Shown here: positions 1 through 5,227 of the stretch, one piece after another
How positions within the stretch are numbered: the stretch's first letter is position 1
Layout: each line of letters starts with the position of its first letter
DNA from: a bacterium
Lineage (GTDB): Bacteria > Patescibacteria > Paceibacteria > UBA6257 > Brennerbacteraceae
Assembly (NCBI GenBank): GCA_021813305.1
Contig: JAKALE010000006.1
Span: 1-9,757 of the forward strand
Direction of reading: 5' to 3'
DNA: 9,757 bases
Notes under the pieces: model-generated
The model's database searches: none
What the model was told of the DNA's origin: nothing
The model's input: only the letters and a program-made list of their open reading frames with translations
Translations under genes and position numbers: made by a program

Positions 1-2197
1 TGCCGTTTGCCTTGTCGGTTGCGTCAGCCTTTACGTAGACGGTCTTGTAGCTGTTCTTGGGAACAGTGAACAAGCCGGCTGCGTTGGAGAACACGGCGGT
101 GTTGGACGCTGCGTTGACAAAGGCCGGAACGGTCGAGCCAACCTGTGCGCCATCAACCCACAATGAAATGTTCTTCAAGTTGCCCGGAACATCGGATGCT
201 CCGGTTTCGTTTACCGTCACCTGAGTGACTTTCACGTCCTCGGTGTTGTTCGCCGCAAAGCGGAACGCTCCCAAGGTCGTGCCGGTCGTGCCGGCGACCA
301 AATAGGTCGAGTTCGGCATGGTCGGAGACGCTTCGGTTGAAACGGTCAAGGTTGCCCCTGAGTTCAACGTGATCGTCTGGCCTGCAACGTTACCAGAGCT
401 GTAGGTAACAGCGCTGTTGGTGATGCTGCCGGTGGAGCTTACGCTCGTCACGCGGGCCGCATCCTCTGCGCCGCCGTTCCAGATCGTTGTCGAAGCCGCT
501 GAAAGGACATTGCCCTTCAAGTCAATCTCGACTGACTGGCCTGCCGCAATGGAAAGTGCAGTGCCGAAGTTGAACGTCGTTGAGTCCCCGGACGTCGAAG
601 ACGGAGAGGAGATGGTCTGCCCGTACTGGGTCGTACCATTCCACAAGGTCAAGTTCGAGAACGCAGTGCCAAGGCCGTAACCGGTGTTGGCATTGTCAGA
701 AACGGTCACGCCGTTGACTGAGACTCCCTGGTCAGTCGGAGCCGTAATCAACCACGAGCCGAGCATGACATTCTGCGCGTTGAGGACCGTGTTCACGTTC
801 GCCACGGCTGAGTTAAGAACTGCAGTCACGCCGCCTGCCGAAATGGAGATGGCGTTGCTGTTCATGCTGGAGCCAGGAACCGCAAGCGAGGAACCGCTTG
901 AGACCCTGACGCCGTTACCCGAGCCAAGGACAAACGTCGCCTGGACGGTGTCGCCTGACACAGTCGGCGAGGTGAGGTCTGCGTACAAGGCAACGGTCTG
1001 CGTCACGCCTGCCGGGAACGTGTAGGTTCCTGAGAAAGCGTTGGTCGCTGAGGTCGCCAAGGTCGAGACCATGCTGCCGTACTGGGATCCGTTGATCACC
1101 ACTTTGACGTTGTTCAACGTGTGCGTGGAGATGTTTTCGAATGACAACTGCGAAATGCGAATGTCTTCGCCGTTCGCTTTGACGTCAAACGAAGCGATCT
1201 TCACGTTGGTTGCGTTCGCGGTCAAAGGTCCGGTCGGCGCGCCAGCTGTCTGGTTTACCGTGACGGAACCCTGGTTGATCGACGTGGTTCCCGCTGCTGT
1301 GAACAGGGTGAACACATTGGACTGGTTGGTCTTCAAGACCACACCGTAGGTCATGTCCTTGGACTGGAAGTCCGAGCTTGCTGCAATCTCGAAGTAGAAA
1401 TTGCGGCCAGCGCCTTTCACGACGCTTGCGCGAAGCGAAATAAGGCGGGTCTGACCCGATGTGAATGAAAGCGGTGCGGACGAAAGGTCGAAGGAAACAG
1501 TCTTGTCGCTATTCATCATAGCAACCGTGTTTCCGACCTGTGCGCCGTCCACGAACAACTGCAAGTTCTGCAATGCGTCGTAGTCAGCTGTTCCAACCAA
1601 AGTGAATTTCATGAATGAAACCTGCTGAGGCTGGTTTGCTGCCTGGGCGCTCATGCTGAACACCTGGTAGTTCGTGGTTCCCGGATCAACGGAGGTATTT
1701 GCCGACGGCGTGGCGCTCGAAAGCGTCATTTCGCCAAGGTCAGTTACCTGCGCAACCGTAAAGCTGCTGCCCATGATCGGGAACGTCGCTGCGACCGACG
1801 AAGCATTGGTGCTTACGTCAGAGGAAGCCAACAAGCCGAACTGGAAGGTCTTTCCAGCGGACGTGTTGTTTGCCAAGTCCATTTTCACCCATGCGTCCAC
1901 GGACGAACCTGCGGGCACTGTGAACAGGCCTGCTGAATTCGTAAATGTGAATGCTCCGGCTGAAACGGACGGAGAGCTCGCAACAGTCGCGCCATTGACC
2001 ACCAAGTACAAGTTGGACACGTCAGCATCTGCGCTCACGCCCGAGCGATGGACCACGACTGTGTTCACCTGAACCGCTGCTGTCGCAGGGGCGGTGAAAC
2101 GCAATGCAAGGACCGGCGCCAAAGCCTGTGAGCCGATGGATGCGGTGCTGATCAAGGTCGCTGATGCCGGGGTGCTCGGTGACAATGTCACGGAGAC
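1..2197 (-). repeat. Five tandem ~150-residue beta-rich protein modules in the surface protein
   Basis: A recurring motif of the form NL-x-LxVxGxxxG marks each module: DVSNLYLVVNGATV (residues 203-216), ALQNLQLFVDGAQVG (352-366), TLNNVKVVINGSQYG (504-518), AFSNLTLWNGTTQYG (656-670) and NLKNISLWVDGAQVG (817-831). Spacings are 149, 152, 152 and 161 residues. Modules 1 and 5 also share an (N/S)AAGLFTVP-like strand followed by a xVxVKxD strand (residues 231-251 and 849-869). The DNA copies are diverged, so this is an old protein-level repeat and not a recent DNA duplication. Module 5 is cut by the window edge. An Ig-like or beta-sandwich fold is inferred from composition only. Confidence 0.75.
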
Positions 2198-2629
2198 TGA
2201 TCCTGCCGGCGCCGGGGTTGTGCCCGGAGTGGTGGACGGAGTCGTCGAAACGCAATACTTTCCGTTCAAGGATGCGCGGGTCAAAGGACCAACATATCCT
2301 GCTGCCGGAGAGATGCTGTTCGCCTTTTGATAGGCGATCACGGCTGCCTTGGTCAAAGGACCGAAGTAACCGGACATCGGCGAAACGTTCAACCACGATT
2401 GCACTGTCTTGACCTGATCATCCTTCATTGGATAATACAAGTCTTTGGACAAGCAAACAGCGCTTGAACCTGTACCTGATGAGGCTTGAAGAGCTGCAAG
2501 TTGTGCTTGCAATGCTGCGATCTGCGCGAGCAGGTCGCTGATGCTGACAGCTCCTGCGGGCGCAACGGTCCACACCAAGCTGGCAACGACAAGGGTCACT
2601 GCAAAAATGTTCTTCAATGATTTACTCAT
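1..2629 (-). CDS. Secreted modular surface (S-layer-like) protein with peptidoglycan-binding domain, 3' end beyond window
   Basis: This frame is open from the ATG at 2629 to the left edge (876 residues, no stop). The start is well fixed: an in-frame TAA lies three codons upstream. Residues 1-27 form a signal peptide (KSLKN, a hydrophobic core, then an AGA cleavage motif). Residues 29-49 form a short Leu/Ala/Gln heptad helix (LLAQIAALQAQLAALQ). Residues 57-126 match PG_binding_1 (SWLN, GYFGPLTKAAVIAYQ, GYVGPLTRASL), flanked by Cys59 and Cys126, which could form a disulfide. A Thr/Pro linker (128-142) leads into tandem Ser/Thr/Ala/Val-rich beta modules of about 150 residues. Codons are strongly biased (AAC and AAG preferred by eye), as in highly expressed genes. 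The protein probably anchors to the cell wall and builds the outer surface layer. The exact surface role is inferred; an adhesin is an alternative. No Shine-Dalgarno precedes the ATG. Confidence 0.88.
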   Translation of the reverse strand, partial: MSKSLKNIFAVTLVVASLVWTVAPAGAVSISDLLAQIAALQAQLAALQASSGTGSSAVCLSKDLYYPMKDDQVKTVQSWLNVSPMSGYFGPLTKAAVIAYQKANSISPAAGYVGPLTRASLNGKYCVSTTPSTTPGTTPAPAGSVSVTLSPSTPASATLISTASIGSQALAPVLALRFTAPATAAVQVNTVVVHRSGVSADADVSNLYLVVNGATVASSPSVSAGAFTFTNSAGLFTVPAGSSVDAWVKMDLANNTSAGKTFQFGLLASSDVSTNASSVAATFPIMGSSFTVAQVTDLGEMTLSSATPSANTSVDPGTTNYQVFSMSAQAANQPQQVSFMKFTLVGTADYDALQNLQLFVDGAQVGNTVAMMNSDKTVSFDLSSAPLSFTSGQTRLISLRASVVKGAGRNFYFEIAASSDFQSKDMTYGVVLKTNQSNVFTLFTAAGTTSINQGSVTVNQTAGAPTGPLTANATNVKIASFDVKANGEDIRISQLSFENISTHTLNNVKVVINGSQYGSMVSTLATSATNAFSGTYTFPAGVTQTVALYADLTSPTVSGDTVQATFVLGSGNGVRVSSGSSLAVPGSSMNSNAISISAGGVTAVLNSAVANVNTVLNAQNVMLGSWLITAPTDQGVSVNGVTVSDNANTGYGLGTAFSNLTLWNGTTQYGQTISSPSSTSGDSTTFNFGTALSIAAGQSVEIDLKGNVLSAASTTIWNGGAEDAARVTSVSSTGSITNSAVTYSSGNVAGQTITLNSGATLTVSTEASPTMPNSTYLVAGTTGTTLGAFRFAANNTEDVKVTQVTVNETGASDVPGNLKNISLWVDGAQVGSTVPAFVNAASNTAVFSNAAGLFTVPKNSYKTVYVKADATDKANG

Positions 2630-2703
2630 CGTTTTTTATTATTTTTGGTTTGATATATTCGCCCGCTCCATAGTGCGCTCGACCGGCTCTCGGCAAGGTT
2701 TTG

Positions 2704-2757
2704 CCAAGATAATCGACATAACCGGCTGTCGTTCGGTCGCGCAATGCGCGATCTTGG
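2704..2757 (-). other. Potential three-way RNA junction in the leader
   Basis: Outer stem: 2704-2710 (ccaagat) pairs with 2751-2757 (atcttgg), 7 bp perfect. Inside are two hairpins: 2714-2718/2727-2731 (cgaca/tgtcg, 8-nt loop) and 2738-2742/2746-2750 (cgcgc/gcgcg, 3-nt loop). A competing 5-bp hairpin, 2692-2696/2701-2705 (ggcaa/ttgcc), overlaps one side of the outer stem, so two mutually exclusive folds can be drawn. The fold is a hand pairing and applies to either strand. Confidence 0.4.
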
Positions 2758-2790
2758 ACGGCACAAAGGTTCGACCCAAGGAACGAAGCA

Positions 2791-2838
2791 AATAATCCCT
2801 TAAGGAATTATTGGAACAAGATACGACCTTCTTGTTCC
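2791..2838 (-). other. Adjacent near-palindrome and 8-bp hairpin in the leader
   Basis: 2791-2812 is a 22-bp near-palindrome centred on CCTTAAGG, with AATAAT/ATTATT arms and one mismatched pair. It abuts a perfect 8-bp stem, 2813-2820 (ggaacaag) with 2831-2838 (cttgttcc), 10-nt loop. The right arm of that stem can also pair with 2901-2910, giving a 10-bp alternative (tgttccgctt/aagcggaaca). Neither stem is followed by a T-run on either strand, so these do not look like plain intrinsic terminators. A protein-binding site or a switchable RNA fold is possible. Confidence 0.4.
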
Positions 2839-3060
2839 GCTTCACAGGAGAACAAACCAAGCCCTGCGCTGATGCGCAAAAACCTGGACATTCTCGTGCC
2901 AAGCGGAACAGGAAACCTCTTCAATTATCTGACCAGTCTCATGATGGAAATGGAATGGGAACCAAAACGCGTTCCGAAATCCTGCCAGTACTGCTTTCTC
3001 TAAGAAAAGACGCAAACCCTGCTTTTTTCTTACATAAACCCTCTGATTTGCGCAAGATAT

Positions 3061-3089
3061 ATTCTACCTAAAATGCTTTAAACGGTCAA
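3061..3089 (-). promoter_or_regulatory. Sigma70-type promoter facing the surface-protein gene
   Basis: On the minus strand the sequence reads TTGACC (3084-3089), a spacer of exactly 17 bp, then TAGAAT (3061-3066). Each hexamer matches the consensus at five of six positions. It lies just after the stop of the PilM-PilN gene and points at the surface-protein gene, with a start site expected near 3054. This is the best promoter match I found in the window. Confidence 0.6.
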
Positions 3090-3116
3090 ATGTGGATAGC
3101 TGCCCTTCGTAATGGG

Positions 3117-4658
3117 CTACTTCATGGTTGCGACAAGCATGAATGTCGTTCCCCCGGGGCCTTGGGCAAGAGACGAAAGCGGAATATCGACTTGGGAAAA
3201 TACATCGGTGCTCGATGCAACCGCTGACTTGAAATCGGATGTTTTTTGCTGGCTCGGCGCGCTTCCCCATAATTTGAATTCCGGCGCGTTTTCGGAAACT
3301 GAAATGCGCGCAATCGTGACGTTGTTCGCTTTCGCTGCCTGGAGCACCGGATCGAAATACGCGGTCCACACATGGGTCTGTTTCTCGGCCAATGAAAGCC
3401 GCGTCACCAGCCCGTTGAAATCAGCTGCCTGTTTTTGCAAATCCGCGATGCGCGCGGCTTCGGGCGCGCTGTTGAACGCGTTCAAGCTTTGCTGCACGCT
3501 TGCATATTCATGCTGGACGATCGCCAGGACCCCCAGCGACATGGCAACCAGGCCGCCCAACGTAAAGAGTACGATTTTTGACCACAGCGACACGAACGCG
3601 TACAGGCGGGATTCCCGGTAGAGCACCTTGGTGTTTTCCGGAAGCACGGATACGATATCGTCGTCCTCGCGGGGAACAAGGCTTCCGCGCACCGACACGC
3701 CCAACAGGCCGGCGTACAAATCAGAAGCTTTTGGCTGCTCCCCTTCTTTGACCGGCGCAACCGCAGGCAAGGTCATCGGAATCATCCTGAGAGAAAATTC
3801 CTTGGCGATGTATTCGGCCAGTTCGGCGCGCAATACCGGCGCAAACAGCGTCACGTTCTGGGCCGCTTCATCGTTGTGCAACGAATAAAATTCCAATACC
3901 CGGCGCACTTCGCGCGACAAAATCGCCTTGAGATCGTCCTGGGTAATCGTTCCATCCTGGGCTTCCGGAATCTCTGCCCAGTACAGGTAAAAATCGAAAA
4001 ACAGCTTGCCTTGTTTGCCCACAAGAAACGTCATGCCGTCCTGACCGATATCAACGGTCAACAGCGTGATGTTCTTCTCAACGGTTTGGGAAAAATACGC
4101 AAACAAACGCAAAAGCGAAAGCGAGCGGGACTCCAAAGCCAATGGCTGCATGCCGACTTGCCGGAATGCCTCTAAAAACGGGTCGATGCGCTGTTTGGAC
4201 GCAACGGCGATCAAGAATTCGCGCTGCAAAGTGCGCAGATTCACGCCCAGATTCTGCCAATCCATATACGCCTCGGACAAAGGAACCGGAGATACCTGGC
4301 CCGCGTTGAGCCTGACCGCTTCGTCGTAGGACGTTTCCGGAATGTCGGGCAGCTCGAGCACATGGAGAAAGAAATCCGTGGAAGGCAGATTCGCGACGAA
4401 CGGCACCGCGATTTTTTCCTTTCCCGCAATCTGCTCCTGGAGCTGCGCCAAGGCCTGCGTGAACGCGCCCATATTCTTCAGCTCCCCCTTGACCACGGTG
4501 CCCGGCACGAGCGGAATCTCGATGAACCGCTCGACCGACAAGTCGTAATGGGATAAAAGCAGGTACGTGATCGCCTTTTCCCCGATTTCCAATCCCGCAT
4601 ACTCCTGTTGCGGCACAAGCTGATCCAAGAATTTCCTGAATGCTGATGGAGAAGTCAT
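3117..4658 (-). CDS. pilM: PilM-PilN fusion, type IV pilus inner-membrane assembly protein (GspL-like layout)
   Basis: The protein is 513 residues. Residues about 18-325 resemble the PilM actin-like fold: AGLEIGEKAITYLLL at 21-35 stands for the first phosphate loop and LLTVDIGQDGMTFLV at 199-213 for the second. The glycine pair expected for nucleotide-base binding is not evident; LFAPVLRAEL (271-280) occupies that area, so ATP binding may be lost. Residues 335-342 (IVSVLPEN) resemble the INLLP start of PilN. A single membrane helix follows (about 361-382), then a heptad-rich segment and an extracytoplasmic PilN-like domain to 513. In type IV pili, PilM binds the tail of PilN; here they are one chain, as in GspL of type II secretion. 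An in-frame TAA lies five codons before the ATG. There is no Shine-Dalgarno. The prepilin gene lies upstream, 52 bp away. Confidence 0.8.
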   Translation of the reverse strand: MTSPSAFRKFLDQLVPQQEYAGLEIGEKAITYLLLSHYDLSVERFIEIPLVPGTVVKGELKNMGAFTQALAQLQEQIAGKEKIAVPFVANLPSTDFFLHVLELPDIPETSYDEAVRLNAGQVSPVPLSEAYMDWQNLGVNLRTLQREFLIAVASKQRIDPFLEAFRQVGMQPLALESRSLSLLRLFAYFSQTVEKNITLLTVDIGQDGMTFLVGKQGKLFFDFYLYWAEIPEAQDGTITQDDLKAILSREVRRVLEFYSLHNDEAAQNVTLFAPVLRAELAEYIAKEFSLRMIPMTLPAVAPVKEGEQPKASDLYAGLLGVSVRGSLVPREDDDIVSVLPENTKVLYRESRLYAFVSLWSKIVLFTLGGLVAMSLGVLAIVQHEYASVQQSLNAFNSAPEAARIADLQKQAADFNGLVTRLSLAEKQTHVWTAYFDPVLQAAKANNVTIARISVSENAPEFKLWGSAPSQQKTSDFKSAVASSTDVFSQVDIPLSSLAQGPGGTTFMLVATMK

Positions 4659-4672
4659 GAATGCAATGGTTT

Positions 4673-4701
4673 AGTATACGATGGCGCAGGCTGCGCCGCA
4701 A
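4673..4701 (-). promoter_or_regulatory. Promoter for the PilM-PilN gene
   Basis: Minus strand: TTGCGG (4696-4701), 17-bp spacer, TATACT (4673-4678). Transcription should start near 4666, giving a leader of only about 8 nt before the ATG at 4658. The promoter sits in the 52-bp gap after the prepilin gene, so the two pilus genes can be transcribed separately. Confidence 0.5.
4683..4697. repeat. 15-bp GC-rich palindrome inside the promoter spacer
   Basis: GGCGCA-ggc-TGCGCC, a perfect 6-bp stem with a 3-nt centre. It fills most of the spacer between the -35 and -10 boxes of the PilM-PilN promoter and touches the -35. It may be an operator, or a hairpin at the end of the prepilin transcript, though no T-run follows. 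It has the same stem/3-nt-centre design as the palindromes near smc. Confidence 0.5.
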
Positions 4702-4710
4702 TGCGCCGGA

Positions 4711-5166
4711 TCACAGGCTCACTTCCTTCCAGAAGATGACGGTGATTTTTCCGGTCTGGGAGTCCACGGCGGTTTTCACTTGGACTTTGCGCTGCGCATT
4801 GCCGACCGCACCCAACGACGTTACCAGCGTGATGCCGGGAACCGATGCGCCGGTTTCGTCGGTGCCGTTTTGCACTTGGATCGTGGCGGTTCCCGATGCT
4901 ACGGGCAAAACCGTACCTGCGGTGCTGTACGCTTTATTGAACATGATCTGATCCATGGCATCGTACGCCCCCGCCTGTGCGGCAAAATACGCAGCCTGCG
5001 TGTTCTGCCAGGAAAGCGAATTCATGGTTTCCCAATAACTCAAAAGCCCCATGCCGACGCCAAGCACCGTGACAACCAGCGTGATGCCCAAAATCATAAT
5101 CAGGGCGGAAACGCCTTGTTCCACCGACAGCATTCCGTTATTCGCATTCCGCTCCTGAATATTCAT
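4711..5166 (-). CDS. Type IV prepilin-like protein (PilX-like minor pilin)
   Basis: The protein is 151 residues. The N-terminus has a short leader, then G11 followed by M-L-S-V-E: the classic prepilin peptidase site with Glu at mature position +5. A hydrophobic helix (about residues 17-43, GVSALIMILGITLVVTVLGV) follows, then QAAYFAAQAGAYDAM (57-71), which is close to the N-terminal signature of PilX-type minor pilins. The rest is beta-rich and short. The frame stays open to an ATG at 5301, but that would add 45 Arg-rich residues overlapping smc, so I chose 5166, which puts the prepilin motif near the start. The gene lies 61 bp downstream of smc and 52 bp upstream of the PilM-PilN gene. It is probably a minor or pseudo-pilin processed by PilD; a major pilin is less likely. 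Confidence 0.75.
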   Translation of the reverse strand: MNIQERNANNGMLSVEQGVSALIMILGITLVVTVLGVGMGLLSYWETMNSLSWQNTQAAYFAAQAGAYDAMDQIMFNKAYSTAGTVLPVASGTATIQVQNGTDETGASVPGITLVTSLGAVGNAQRKVQVKTAVDSQTGKITVIFWKEVSL

Positions 5167-5172
5167 ACGTAT

Positions 5173-5178
5173 AGTATA
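5173..5178 (-). promoter_or_regulatory. -10 box for a probably leaderless prepilin mRNA
   Basis: TATACT on the minus strand ends only 6 nt before the prepilin ATG (5166). A start site about 7 nt downstream of the -10 box falls on the A of the ATG, so the mRNA would be leaderless. The -35 is poor (TTATCG at 18 bp spacing). The identical hexamer lies upstream of the PilM-PilN and smc starts. Confidence 0.4.
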
Positions 5179-5182
5179 AACC

Positions 5183-5219
5183 AAAAAGCTCGCCCGCGAT
5201 AAGCGCAACCGGCTCGCGG
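5183..5219 (-). terminator. Possible intrinsic terminator after smc
   Basis: Eight bases after the smc stop, the transcript can form a 6-bp stem (CCGCGA/TCGCGG, 5214-5219 with 5194-5199, 14-nt loop), followed by six bases and then five U (5187-5183). The gap before the U-run is longer than usual, so the terminator would be weak. It lies before the prepilin -10 box. Confidence 0.35.
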
Positions 5220-5227
5220 AAAACGGA

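Larger units (their letters stand above)
2630..3116. other. Gene-free ~490-bp region: probable long structured leader of the surface-protein gene
   Basis: No open frame here looks like a protein. Read on the minus strand, it runs from the end of the PilM-PilN gene, through a good sigma70-type promoter (3061-3089), to the surface-protein ATG at 2629. A transcript from that promoter would carry a leader of about 420 nt. The stretch is rich in inverted repeats: a three-way-junction-like set at 2704-2757, a near-perfect palindrome at 2791-2812, an 8-bp stem at 2813-2838, a 10-bp inverted repeat between 2833-2842 and 2901-2910, and an AT-rich 8-bp pair 3001-3008/3025-3032. A separate small RNA ending inside the region is equally possible. 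I recognise no known riboswitch, tRNA, 6S, SRP or RNase P signature. Confidence 0.5.

Noticed and set aside
417..2330. Several plus-strand open frames of 78-132 codons (for example 417-680, 684-1025, 1041-1349, 1674-2072, 2094-2330)
   Set aside because: They lie opposite the surface-protein gene, whose biased codon use leaves the opposite strand open. They have no domains, promoters or starts of their own.
2022..2396. Minus-strand 124-codon frame
   Set aside because: Out-of-frame shadow of the surface-protein gene on the same strand.
2768..2777. GGTTCGACCC, which resembles a tRNA T-loop
   Set aside because: The flanking bases do not form a T-stem and no acceptor, D or anticodon arm can be drawn.
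2808..2891. 27-codon minus-strand ATG frame in the leader, as a possible leader peptide
   Set aside because: No Shine-Dalgarno, no codon runs typical of attenuators, and the length is expected by chance.
2639..2902. Minus-strand 87-codon frame in the leader
   Set aside because: It starts with TTG, contains a mixed Cys/Arg-rich sequence with no domain, and overlaps the inverted repeats. Non-coding structure explains the region better.
2811..3071. Plus-strand 86-codon frame in the gap
   Set aside because: Hydrophilic, low-information sequence; no promoter or ribosome site; it runs against the better promoter on the other strand.
3093..3118. GCCC/GGGC hairpin just after the PilM-PilN stop, as a terminator
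   Set aside because: The stem is only 4 bp and no T-run follows.
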